Under the pieces are notes generated by a model. That model did not search any database and had not been told where the DNA came from. It worked only from the letters and a program-made list of their open reading frames with translations. Positions 14,101 to 26,408 of a stretch of DNA of 64,000 nt are shown here, piece by piece. Each line of letters begins with the position of its first letter. The first letter of the stretch is position 1. Both the position numbers and the translations under genes were made by a program. The stretch is from Ascidia mentula (taxonomy: Eukaryota > Chordata > Ascidiacea > Phlebobranchia > Ascidiidae). The stretch is from assembly GCA_947561715.1 (NCBI GenBank), contig OX387205.1:10235001-10299000 (forward strand), written 5' to 3'.

Positions 14101-17100
14101 GTTGATTTGGTAATGCGTCGTTGTGACCACTTTACTGTCAGTCAACGTGACGGGGTAAACACTATGGCCATCGTACACGTCTCCGTCTGAATTGAAAGCC
14201 GCAAAATCCTGGGTGGCTGCGAAAGCGCAAATTACAAATAATCTGTGGTCATTGGCTACATGTTCCGCTGTCGTTGTTGCTTGTTTTTCGAAGTGTGATT
14301 GTGGGATTAATGCAAATTGATTGGGTTCCTTTCTAAGACAAGTCTCTGCACATTACAGTAAATTCGGTTTGAATGAGGACAATGGGGGTGTTTTCTTATA
14401 CAACGTATAATCCAACATCTGTTCAGTACAACTTGAACCCATTCCAGTTCCCAGTGGGAAGGTCGCATGTCCCCATAAAAGTAGGCAAAACAATATCGCC
14501 CTGCATTCCCATGAGTGTATTACCCCGATATCGCCGCAAATGTTGCAGTCATTACCTACATACACAAAATTCTAACAAGATAATGTTTTCCGGGCTTAAA
14601 ATAACCCCAATGACCGCGGATCAGATTCCATGAGGAAAATAGAGGGTAAGGGGGGCCTATTACCTCACCGCGATATGCTTATCGTTTGCAATTTACCATC
14701 TAGCGACCCTGCAGCTCATTCTGCTTACGTTAGGCTTTACCCGGGAGCTCAGTGTTTCGGATGCGGCGAGACGTTTGCCGAGGAAATGAGGCAAATTTAG
14801 CGGAGATAGGCGACGTGGATTGAAGGTTGAGTGGCGAGTTTATCTTTTGTCGACACGAAATTACAGGCTTCTTACGACGGTAAACGCCGCTGATATGCGC
14901 CGACCGCTAAGGTCAAGTTGTTGTTTTAGGGCAAAGTTTGAGTGCAAGGTTGCACCCAGCTGCGTTTCAGTGTGGCGTTCAGATTGCATGGAGACTCGAA
15001 CATAGAACTTTTCCGTTTGAGGAAATTGCGTGTGTTGGTGTAGACAACTTTTTTCTTCTTTATTAACATGAGATGACTAATTACATTTATTTTATTCAAC
15101 TAATTCCTTTTGCAGTTTAAAACAAGGTGACGTTCTTAAAAACAGTCAAACAGTCTAATAAATAACGTTGTTCACCTGTGCATGATGTCGGCAAAGGCTT
15201 GGAATTTGTCATCGTGGCAGTGGCCATAAAAAGTAGAATCGACGTCAGCCACGAGTGTGATGTCACAATCATCGTTTGTTCCGCCCCAATTTGCAAGATG
15301 TCGACACGTGATCGACCATCGGTCGCTACTGGTGTCGATTCGCTTTTAATTCGAAGTTCCTTTTTATCTTCTGGATTGGTAGACTGCTTCAGCTATTTCA
15401 AATCAGGTCATCTTAGCCTATTCCTGTAATAAAATTTCTGCAAAATTAAGGAGGCAAGAGTAAGGCTTCTGAGTGGGATAGGAAATACTAGATTCATGCC
15501 ATAACTTCTAGAGTAAACAACTTTAAAGGGAAACAATCAAATAAAAACAAGCATTTCTGGATCGTAATACCACAAAAATAAGTTTCTCCCGCAACTTTTG
15601 CGTCTTATTAAGTGGTCAACCGACCGACGATCTCTTGCTGTCAAAGGGAGGTTGAACAACATACTGCGGTGGCCACGCTCAGTATCTCAATTGGCGGGAG
15701 GGTCCGGTAGTATCGCCGGGCGATAAACAATCAACTCTTTTGTTAAGTCCGGACTTTGACTCGGTGGTGTGGCCCTTAACCGCCCTCGGTATATTTCCCG
15801 CTTCGACAGAAACCCAAATTCGCTTTTCCAAGTTGAACTCCCGCATTGATCCCGGCAATGTGCCAACATTGTACAACTTGCCAAAAAATGCCCACACTGT
15901 GCGTATCCATTCCAGTCAATCAACGCTGTAAAAGGCTCTCCCTCGAAAACAATCCCCTCAAAATCGGCAACAAAAACTGAGGATCGTTTGGCGCCCACCC
16001 GCAATTCTAATTGACGAAAAAATTATTTCGGATTCCAGAGCAATGCCGATAATAAAGTTTCAATTTTTTTCATCCGGTTTCGCCCTTAATTATCGTCGTT
16101 TGCCAGGGCAGCCGAGCGTGTCGGTTATTTCGCGCTCACAGGCGCCCTGAATCGCAATAAATATGCCACGGCGTTGTTGATGTATGGGTTTGGCAGTCGT
16201 GTGTGGCGGGTTTAAAGACACCTTTGCCCTTCCGCAGCCTTTCTTAGGTGTGACATGAAATCAATTTTGACCCGAAACTACTAAATTGTTCTGATCGTTC
16301 GCATTGCCAGCGTGTTGTTGATAATTTCAGAAACTTTAGCATTAAGTTGCCATTGGCTTTATGTACAACTTGGTGTTACATCACTGCGCCGGCGGCTTTT
16401 ACATGACTTGAGTAAACAAAAATCTTTCTATCTGTCTGTTCCCACACCACATGCGTTTAAAAACCTTTCTGTGATATCAAATATAGCTTGGAGTGCTGCC
16501 TCGCTGTCCAAAACTCTATACTTTTAACTTGCTGATAACCAGCTGCCCAAATAAAGTCGGACTAATTTTCGGGCCACTTCTTACCTCCTCTCCACGAGAT
16601 AAGCCGCACGTCGGATTCGATTAGCGGATTTTGCCGGCTCACGCCGTTCGCGACCCGGCGCGACTCTAAAGAGGATCCCCGGTGTCCGCGCCCTAATGAC
16701 GCCCCGTGGCTCTCCACTATCTCAAGCTCCGACCTGTAGTGGTCTGTGAACGGCGGCAAACAGCCTACAGTCAAATGGCTGGGGAATTCGAGAGTCAGAG
16801 GCGCATCCACGCTGAAGAGGTGGCACGCGGCTGGCGAATGGAAAAAAGGCGTAGTCCGGACAGGGCTTGCTGAGGCGTTCAAAGAAAGCAAGCTTATTTG
16901 TTTGGCTCGCGACCGCTGGAAGTGAAACTTAGCTTTGTGCGTCAAAGGAGCAAACACGTGGTCCGTACGTCGTATCGCGTTGTGTCTTGTTTGTATTTTA
17001 AGTCCAGGTGTTCCAGTATACGTCACGTCATATTTGGGATATGTGTATTGTATGATTAAACACAACATTTTTAATTAGTATACAACGTCTTATTCGTTAT

Positions 17101-20100
17101 ACGCTGCACTGTATTATAATTTTGTTTTGTTGAATGTGATGTCATTCTGATGGTAAGATCGCTGAAGTGGACTTTTTGAACGCAACTTTGCAGGAGTTAT
17201 GTCTTGCACACACTTACCACATTAACATAAACATACAAATATCTACAACTACAACAACAGATAATTCAGGCTTAAATATCGCACAAAATTCTGTTCTTTC
17301 CCACGGCCCATAACACGCTCCCTGGCAAACAACTCCAAAGCTTTCTCTTCCGCTATTACGTTTCCGAATCCCGAGTTGGAGCTACGAGATCCAAACCGCC
17401 CGGCTGAAAATCGATCTTTTAAGGAAGGGAATCCATATCAAGAGAAAGTGCCAGCGGCGTGGGCACCCGATCTGAATTGATAGGGCTCGAATCGAAATCG
17501 TAGATACGGCGTTGCAATGGGGTAACCTGCGGATCAAACGGAAAGCAGAAAAAGCGTTGGTGGTTGCTGTACTTACATGCCCTCCCTTTTCCACTTTATC
17601 AAGAAGAAATCTATAAGTGCCTTCACTTTATACTGCTATCAATACGCCTTTACTAGTCCGCATTGGACCTGTTTTATCGTCTATCTTCTGGTGGACTGCG
17701 GGCACTTACTAGGCGCATTTGGGGCAATTTGAGCGATGGTCAGCCGTTGACCTTTCTGGCACAAAGCGGCGTATTTCATTACAATCCATCCAGCTCGAAC
17801 GTTTTGATGTTTTTAGGCTTACTTGCAAAGCTTAGGAGGTTGCTTTGAGGTTCCGAATCTCTCTTTCCCTTGGTGGTTGGGTGTTTTGGGTGATGTTGCT
17901 TTTGTGTTTAACTTACCGGTTGAGTTTGTGTTGGGGCTGAAAAAGCAGTTTGTGGTTTACACACAAAAGGTGCAAAAATGATCTGTTGTTAAAGTGACAT
18001 GTGCTATCGATACAGGAAAAAACTAGCAAAACCAAACGATTCAACGCCGGTATTCACCCTCCCTTGCGAACTCCTCTCTATCAAACCTTTATAGTTTTTG
18101 CTTTACGGTATTGAAACAACACTGTTTCTAATTCCATTGAATATTAGCATAACGAAATCGTCGTCAGTTTGACCTTGGTACTTTTGCTTTTTGTTCTGGT
18201 TCTCCATGTTAGTAATTACTGTTGGAACGCACCTCGAAATAAATTCTTTTTCTTCAACGACAAGAGCGGGGCTCGAATCGCTTTCTCTCGGCATCGTGTC
18301 GCAAACACCCAAATCCGCATGTTGCTGTAGACAAGGTTAAACCCCAACATAAACTGATATGTCGCGGTTCGGGACCCAATCCCGAAACGGCAACATTCCA
18401 TTATGCGGACCAGGGAATGCGGCAAGATGAAAGATGAAGTGGCTTTGATGGGCCGGGACATGGGTGTCGGTTGCCATTGGCAAGTGACGGTCGCTCAAGA
18501 ACTGCCACAAAGGCCTGTTTTTACAGCGAATTATTCGGCACCCAGGGCGGGCATAGCGCTTTGACGCCAAGACGTAATGAAGCTCGTCGTAGTAAACTCG
18601 CAATATCGGTTAAAAACTGTACGCTTCGCGGCGTTTTTGGGCGCAAAATTACGCGGTTTAGGTTTTGGCGCCCCGGTCTCCACTAATCTTTAAACAAACA
18701 GGCTTCTTTGCTTGTCTGCGCCAGCAATATCAAAGGGTCGTCCGCGGCGCGCAAACAGGGGTTTGTAAACAATTCACACAGTTCCTGGCATTGGTTCATG
18801 CGAAGAAAACCAACGTCTTTACCCTACTTCGACCCGGCGCTGTCCCCAGTAATGGCTTGTATGTTTTAACAGGTGGCGAGGACATGACGATATTTGCCTT
18901 TCGCAATGAATAACCCATTTTGTACCACTCGTTTTATTAGCATGCCTTGCACTTCTATATTTCCTTTGTGCGAATGTAGAGTTTTTGCAACTTTGTTTAT
19001 TTTAACAGTGTGTTATTTTTGTTGCAGTTGTGATGATGATGCAAGATAACAGAGAGCGGTCAGCGTATATCATTTGGGTGAGTAAAACTGTCCTACATTC
19101 TAGTTTAATTTAGGGAACGAGACATATGCCTTATAGCTTTGCAATCACCTTGTCTGGTGAAAATAATGTACACCTATAACCTATGTCCTTGTTACCTTCT
19201 TTTGCGTTAAAACTGGGAGATAATTTGACGCCGCGGGCCTGCAACCGAATCCCAGACAATTTGTGGGATCGAATTCGGAATAATGGTCGTTAAGTCGAAA
19301 TGGTTCCGTCAAACACGACAAACCCATATGATTCACAGAAGAGTTGAGGCAAATGTCGGCCCCTTAGTCCAACAGACTGTTTTCTAATTGTTAAGGTAAA
19401 CTGTGCTATAAAGCGAGAGAATGGGGTTTTTCATACGGTATTGCCTCGGATATATGGGATTTAGGCGAAACTGTGTTCGAAAAATCCACACAGATGACGT
19501 GATATGTAGACACACACAAACACACTTCGTCATTTAATGACGATGTTCCGTCATACAAAAATCGGCAATAGATATGAATGTCCATAGATATCCCAGAAAT
19601 CTTCTCATAGTACAAAAAACATGTCCTCTTCATAACTGTTTTCTCCAATGGTTTTGGGGCCAAAATGAACCCCAGGGTACGCGACAACATGAGATAAAAT
19701 CTTCCTCTCGCCTCATCTTTCGTCACCCTACTTTTCCGGCACAGTTTTTTCTCACGACGATGCGACATCGTGTTTCGTCACAGGATGTGTTCCCACTAAC
19801 CAAACAACAAGCCGTGGGGTTGTTTCCGACAGCAAGCACCACTGTGAATTGATTTCTTTTCCTGTGCTAATATAATAACCGCTGTTGTGTTGTCACTTCA
19901 ATGTGGGGTCTGTTGTGTGACCCTATCTTGGGCCAGGGGCTTAGGGTTTGAGTTGAAAGTTCGTGACGTTGATAGGAGTTTATACTTTTCACAAACGTTT
20001 TTGCTGATGCAATTGGTTGTGCATCGTCATGGCACTTGCGTAAGCTTATGGGTTTCGGGTTTATGTGCGTGAAAATAATCACCGACATGAACATTATATC

Positions 20101-23100
20101 TGATTGGAGGAAACAGATTGAATTCACTGACGCAAACACAGCACGCCCATATAGTATAAAAAGCCTTTCAATACTCGCACCTTGCGTTGTGAAACAATTT
20201 TGACAGCAATACAATATGCAAATTTTGTAAAAAGTTTTGCAAGGAGGCGCGCACTTCTTTGTGCCTGACATACTAGTGGCACGACTGGAAGCATGATGAT
20301 TATCGACGAGAAGATTTCCGTCTGTTGCCAATTCAAGTTTGTTGTGTCGGCAGATTAATTACTTTGCCTCACACGGGTGCACACGTAAGAAAAACAGTAG
20401 ATCTAAGACTGCTAAACCGCCGATAATCCAATTTTATCGCCTAATTTAGCGGGCAACTTTCCCAGGCACGCCGAACTCTCCAATTAACATCCCCGAGCCA
20501 TAGGTCATTGCCGCAGAAGACAATTTACACTAAATAGCGGACAGGCTTGTGCTAAACAAACAAATCAGAAAGCGTCCTGCCAATTACCCCCAAGACCCCA
20601 ATTTGCTCTCAGCGAGTCACTGAGTTTCTGCCAGACGGTTTTGCAATTTGAAACGCTAGATTCATCAATTTTTTTGACGTGGGTCCTTCACATTCGAGTG
20701 GCGTGCAACTGGTTTAGCGATCGTTACAAATCTTCCCTTGTTCAACTTGTCCCCGGCACGCCCCGCTATCAATCAGGTCTACTATAATCCCCGTGTTAAA
20801 GGGTAAGCAAAATTCTCTGTCGCAACAATTCTTTTCGTGTTCCATGACGTGGAATGTCCTGAATGGTTTTAAGAGGTAACGGCCACCTTTAGGTCGTTCA
20901 GTTGTTTGCACTACGACTATTCACTCATTGCTCCATAACACGTTTCTTGTTGTCATAAAAGCGTTACTGCACGGCGTCATCTAACGGTTGAGTATTACCT
21001 GAAAATATTAATACTCCATTGTTAGAACAACACCGAAGCTTGTAGACTGCTTTTATCAGCAAGTTTTGGGACGTGTGTGTTCATTAAATTGCTCAAATTT
21101 TTGTGCAATTTCACATTCTAACCAAAATAAATCAATGACATCATGGTTATACTTCAGAAAGTAGTTAAAACGCAAACTTTCTGAAGTATCATTTTTTTTC
21201 GATTGTGGAAAGTGTACAGCAAGATCTTTATTATCCAGATTAAAGGCCTGTGTAAACGTTTTAACAGGCTCCGTAATAAAATAATGCTCAACTTTTGCCA
21301 TCGCAAGGACATTTAGGTCATATTTTCCAACTATACCGCCATTCTTATCCAAAACTCTTACGATGGTCAGTCGTCTCTTCCGGAACATACCCAGCCATGT
21401 AATTAATGACATGTATGACAGGTGGATGGCGCGGCAATTACGCGTCCGCGCTAGCGCGATTTTATACGCTTACAATCCGGGCAATTCTTAGTGGAATAAA
21501 GACAGGAAAGTGATGGACAGCGGGAAAACGGCGAAGCGGATAAATGAACAGTCCACCTCGCGAGTCACGCTAAAGATTTGGCCGCTAATTCTTTAATAAC
21601 CAGCGTTTGCGGCTCGCGGAATCTTTGTTTTGAAGTAGAAAGTGTTTACGAGAATTAAGGAAACGGCTTCTTGGCTTTGAAGAACGACATAAGCGACGGG
21701 AACGTTTTTACGTGGAAAAATGTTATGGTTGTTGTGGAACATTTGTTATTGACATTATATATAAAAATCTCTAAAACCTTGAAGCTTTATTTATCGATTC
21801 CATTCGCAAATACTTCAGCATTGTACGGTGTCCTGGAGTGATCTTTGTTAAGAGCATATGAGAATGAAAGTTATTCTGCTTTTTCACTTGTACGCACGTT
21901 TTCATCGATCTGGAACCAAAAATAAGGACGACTAAAAATGGACACGATTAACGTTTAATGATGCTAAATTTTACAGATATTTTTAAATTGATGACCTCTT
22001 TGGTTTGTAAGAATGCAAACAATTTCTGTTAGGTAACGTTGTTTGAGGTGAAACATTTAAAAACGAGAATGTCACAGCTAAAACAGCAAGAACGAATCTT
22101 ATAAAAAAACGGACGGATAGGCGCATGGTGGTCTTGCTTCTACATGATACTTAAATTCTCAAATTTGTCATTGTGCTTTAATGAGCATGCGTGAAACTTT
22201 CTCAGTGCAAGGATAACACAGTGAGTTGTCGAATTGTTAAAAGAAGTACCCGTTACGTTTGTGTCGCAAAATTTTCCTGCTAATATTGGTCACAACTGCA
22301 CGATTGACAAACAACAATACTGCAGAATATCCTGTGTAAAAATCCGTTTACAGCCAAATAGATTGGACCAAGGTAAATCAGGAGAATGAATTGGAAAAAC
22401 TTAGATACCACGATATGCTTTGTTGGAGACATGTCAAAATATAAACGCAAGTCACAAAGGCAAGCCAGCAGCGAGTTTCTTTTGCATTGATTCAATTTGT
22501 TCTTTTGACATATGGTAGTTATTTAAACGGTCGATTTCGGTTTAAGTAACAGCACGAATTACGTGCAGTACGTATTTTATTGGAGTTCTTACACAAAATA
22601 AATAAAACATTGTGAATAAAATCGTTTACATTTCAACCACATTTTACCATGGACACCAAAAAGTATCACGACTCAAATATACAATATAATTGTTTTTCAC
22701 GCGGAGACACAGTAGCGGAATGTTTCCCAGAAAATCCGCGACAGTAGCGCCAAAAAGACAGTGACAAAACCTTTCCGAATCCAGACAGATAACCAGACTA
22801 ATGTTTGTTTACACTTCGCGGTGATTAATCCAAGCAGGTGTCAGACTTGGCTGACTCGCCAACACCACAAACATTGCCAGCTTTACACGAACGAATTAAA
22901 ACGTGGCTGTTCTACACAAAGTGTACTTAACATTCTGCGGGTTTTATTTTGCCTAAGCCGCCATTAAAACTTGGCGTAAAAAATTCCAGTGACATTTGCT
23001 CGACACTAATTGTTACAGTTTAAATTGTCATAGAGGCACTTGCAACCGAAATTGAAGTTTGGATATTTTGAAGGACAATAATTCAACATGTTTTTGGCTG

Positions 23101-23143
23101 TGGAAAAAAACAAAAAATATTTTACACTAACTTTCTCAATATT
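8101..23143. other. Spacer between divergent paralogues, left part; no firm gene
   Basis: Scattered short ORFs only. An exon-like minus-strand segment at 15176-15345 and a minus-strand frame at about 14029-14349 are discussed as weak findings. An exon-shaped segment with good splice sites lies at 19028-19077. GC-rich patches (for example around 16.6-16.9 kb) leave several frames open by chance. Confidence 0.4.
21056..21412 (-). CDS. Unassigned small ORF with protein-like composition (118 codons)
   Basis: A minus-strand frame starts MSLITWLGMFRKRRLTIVRV and includes DKNGGIVGKYDL and NYFLKYNHDVIDLFWLECEI. It lies in AT-rich sequence where stops should be frequent, and its mix of charged and hydrophobic residues looks like a folded protein. 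No family recognised. It could be an isolated exon or a transposon fragment. Confidence 0.25.
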   Translation of the reverse strand: MSLITWLGMFRKRRLTIVRVLDKNGGIVGKYDLNVLAMAKVEHYFITEPVKTFTQAFNLDNKDLAVHFPQSKKNDTSESLRFNYFLKYNHDVIDLFWLECEIAQKFEQFNEHTRPKTC

Positions 23144-23329
23144 GGAAAGCTGCAGACAGGGTGTGTCAGCTGTTGACAGCGGCACTATGCTATAGCCGAA
23201 AGGTACCACAAAGTGGAAACTAGTGTGCCCGCTAGTGTAAAAGCTAGCACAGTGCCACTGTCAAAAGCTGCACTGATGAGACCTTACAGGTCGAAGCAGT
23301 GCGTGTACACACCCTGTCTGCAGCTTTCC
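23144..23329. mobile_element. Foldback element carrying a hammerhead ribozyme
   Basis: The outer arms are a perfect 22 bp inverted repeat (23144-23165 and 23308-23329, starting GGAAAGCTGCAGACAGGG). Nested inner arms of 13 bp (23174-23186 and 23251-23263, TGACAGCGGCACT with one mismatch) lie inside. The arm spacing differs: 8 nt on the left and 44 nt on the right, where the extra bases are the ribozyme core. No open frame. It resembles small non-autonomous retrozyme-type elements. No clear target-site duplication was found. Confidence 0.6.
23264..23327 (+). ncRNA. Type I hammerhead ribozyme (variant at position 15.1)
   Basis: The conserved core is present: CTGATGA (23273-23279), stem II GACCT/AGGTC with a 3 nt loop, then GAA (23293-23295). 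Stem I is a perfect 9 bp (AAAGCTGCA with TGCAGCTTT). Stem III is GCAG/CTGT closing a longer loop that itself contains GTGTACAC. The cleavage triplet is GTC, with the predicted cut after 23318. The usual A at 15.1 is G here, giving a G-U closing pair that may slow cleavage. It sits in the right arm of a foldback element. Confidence 0.8.
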
Positions 23330-23398
23330 TATATTATGGCTTTTCTCAATATTATTTCACAAATTGTTATATAATTGAAGGTGCAGAATAATTTTTTT

Positions 23399-23490
23399 AA
23401 CCACACAGGGATTTGAACCCGGGACATCCAGGCCGCAAATCCCGATCAGGTTTGCTTCTCGGCATATGTCGGGCGCTTAACCATATTTTA
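23399..23490 (-). mobile_element. tRNA-derived SINE head or tRNA pseudogene
   Basis: On the minus strand a pol III-like A box region (TGGTTAAGCGC, 23473-23483) and a perfect B box (GGGTTCAAATCCC, 23408-23420) are correctly spaced for a Leu/Ser-type tRNA. The acceptor stem does not pair, and the 3' side runs into an A-rich tail (GGTTAAAAAAAT). That argues for a SINE or pseudogene rather than a working tRNA. It lies 70 bp from the hammerhead foldback, which reads the other way. Confidence 0.65.
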
Positions 23491-24660
23491 GACGCCGTCA
23501 CTGTTTCGGTTAGTCCCTCTCGTGTTACTTAAATAAGTATCAAATTGTCCGCCAGACGTCGGTAAAGAGAAGCTCTAGTTTTCTTCATGGTCGTTGTTTA
23601 CTCTTCTTTTTGCTGTAAAATGTTGCGCATAAGTCGTAAGCGGTGTCCACTGCAATATAAATTTGTTTCCATTCCACAAAAGCGAAAAAAAGCTCTGAAA
23701 AACATTATGTCGGAACAGTTCGTAGTTTTTATTGTGACTATCGAAAATTGGGGTAATTATTGCACGTATGATTAATCGACTAGCTTGGATTTCTTGGCAA
23801 CGTTTGCAACAAACCTTCGTCTACTGAGCAGACTGCTACGATCTCTGTTTGAATTTTGATAGAAATACAAACTTAATGAATGTTTTATCTTAGGTGCGTC
23901 TAAACTTTAACCAAATGGCATGCGAAGATGATACTTCTTATGTACACAAACCACAGTAGGAGAACACGCAGTAACATAGTCAGATTCTAATGCGTTTGGT
24001 GGCGGTATGGAGTCTGTGTGGACTCGAAATCGTCAGTTGGACATCGCTCTACCGTTGTCCGCCATATATGAATACGTCATAAAAGTTGAATTGTGCGCAT
24101 AGTGGGCTAATAACGGCATCTAATCGAGCAATGTATAACCTCAAATCGCCCAACAAAGAATTCGTGATTTGGCATCGATGAGAAATTGTCGGAAAGATCA
24201 AAAACTCCACACGATCATTGCGGTGCTGGTCAAACACCAGTAACAGTTAATTTCCATCGGAGTAAAACGGCCGGCCTCAGCGTGCGACCCTGCCCTGAAA
24301 CTCCACTCACATAATAAATCTGTAGTGTTAGTATTGACACAAGTCGTGATTACCGCGGTTGGCAAATACCGAATCAAAGGCGCTTTCGCCCGGCCACAGT
24401 AGCTCAGCGCAGGCAACGCAGCGGTAGGGACATGGCAACTGTTTCTGCGTTGCGGCAACTAACGAACGTGTTCAGCTAATCCAGATGTCATAGGTACGGA
24501 CATAAATCAATGCGAGCAGGCAGGCGAATCATGTGAGGCGACCGGTGACATCTAAACAAGTATATGTGATGCGCGGATACCTCTTAACTGGACAGCGCGG
24601 CCACGACAGGCCGAAATGCGTAATCGTGATCGATGGACACCGCTCTGCAGCACGACGTCG

Positions 24661-24688
24661 TGACGTCATCACGATGTGCATGACGTCA
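24661..24688. promoter_or_regulatory. Two perfect CRE palindromes 20 bp apart
   Basis: TGACGTCA occurs at 24661-24668 and again at 24681-24688, a spacing of two helical turns, with similar flanks (TCATCACGATG and TCATCGTTTGTG). This is the full CREB/ATF consensus. No gene start was recognised nearby, so its target is unknown. Confidence 0.45.
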
Positions 24689-26408
24689 TCGTTTGTGATC
24701 TCAAGGGGCATGTGTATTTTAATATGCACAATTTTTGCCGTGAAATGCAGTCGTCATTGCTATAGCAAATAAAATTTTTTGATGCAAGTTTTTTATTTTA
24801 GCAATTATCAGCAAAATAGGGCCCTGAATATTTTTGCGCCATGTTGAAGCCCAAAAAAATAAATCCGCACTTTTCTCGGAAGTTAGACATCACATTGCAG
24901 AAATCCGTCGTCGTCTTCCCGTATTTTGCACCCGCCTTTCGCGTGGAAGGTTAATCCGCGAAGTAGAGCGGGCCCTCCGCATTCAATGGCGTTTGATTTG
25001 CGGACAGCGAGTTGGCATTAAGCTCATTATCTTTGAAGTCACTTAATCTGTGTGATGTGTAGGAAGTTTTTTTCTCCGTGTCTTCTCGTAGCGCACCTTC
25101 TATACGGCCTGGCTTCATCCCGGGTGGCCCACGATGGGCCTCGCAAATATGGCGGTCGGCAATTGGCAACATTGTTCGCATAGTGTCGTTTTTTCAGCAC
25201 CAGATCAGACTGCCGCTAATCCGTTGTGTTGCAACAAGTCGACTTCAAGGCCAGATAAACAGGCTGGCGACGAAGCAAAGAGGTCGTTGGCGCCCTGTCG
25301 CGGTTCTAAACCTGCAGTCGAACAAGTGCTCGCTTTTGTGTTCCATCGAGAGTTGCTGTTGATCCTGAACCGCTGTCTTGTGGCTCACAGTATCAAAAAA
25401 ATAGATTTTTTTAGTTTTTGGTTCTTTATGAGGCAATGATTCGTGTTGTTGCCGAAGTTTAAGTTTTGATTTGTTTGGATGCTAAAGGACAAGTTAAGTG
25501 TGCATAATGCCCAAGTAATCGCGTTGTCTTGCCTTTGTATTTACACACCTCAATAAAACACACACTTAAAATACGTTTTTCACATAAATCAAACTTTTGA
25601 AAAAGGAAATATTCCGAAAACATTCGCAACACACACTCCCCTATACACAACCCACCCTTCAAAGGTCATTCCACTAAAAAAAAGTCAAGGCAGTCAATCA
25701 AACCTCGACAGTTATCCGTAGTCCGCATAGAGCATTGTAGCAATGCAGTCGTGTTTACAAACATTCGTGAGCACAAGAGCAAGTAATCCCTGAGTACAGC
25801 GCGCCAGTCATCTCGCCGCGATGCCACGAGCGGCGTGCGACGGACCGAGCTCTATTGCTGGATACACCGCATTTGCAAGATCCCGGCCGGGGTATCGTAG
25901 CCGCCCCCGTTGAAAGTGAAATTGGAGAACTTGCTTCACATGGTTGAGTCCCGCCCAACCCCAGTATCTCTGAAGGTGTAGAGCTGGTTTCTATGGCGAT
26001 GTTTAGTCGGTTTTTTACGTTAATGAAATTTTTTGTGGCATGCACGTTTTGTTGCCGAAAACAATGAGAAAAAGGTTGAAAAATCAAGAGGAGACATTGA
26101 CAGCTTACGAAAAAGAAATAGAGAACAGCACAGTAAAGGGAATAGCAGAATGAATTGACGTTTTTTTGCATCTTTAATGTATATTTATTGCAAATTTAAA
26201 GAAATACCAACAAAATTTGGTTATAAAGAAGACAGCAGATTAAAATGTATGCTAAGCGGAAACCAGTAGTGACGGAGATCTCATAAGAAAAAAATGCCTC
26301 AGCGCTTGTTAGAACATGGGGTCTGATTGTGCAAAAAAAATCGCGACGGGCGGCAACATCAAAGAACGTTTTTGTGGCGTTAAATCGTGCGAACGTGGGC
26401 TCACAGTG

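Noticed and set aside
16562-17068. 168-codon minus-strand ORF in GC-rich sequence
   Set aside because: Length is within chance expectation for this composition and window size; no domain or splice support.
23399-23490. A functional tRNA-Leu or tRNA-Ser gene
   Set aside because: The B box is perfect, but the acceptor stem does not pair and the 3' end runs into A-rich sequence, so a SINE head or pseudogene fits better.
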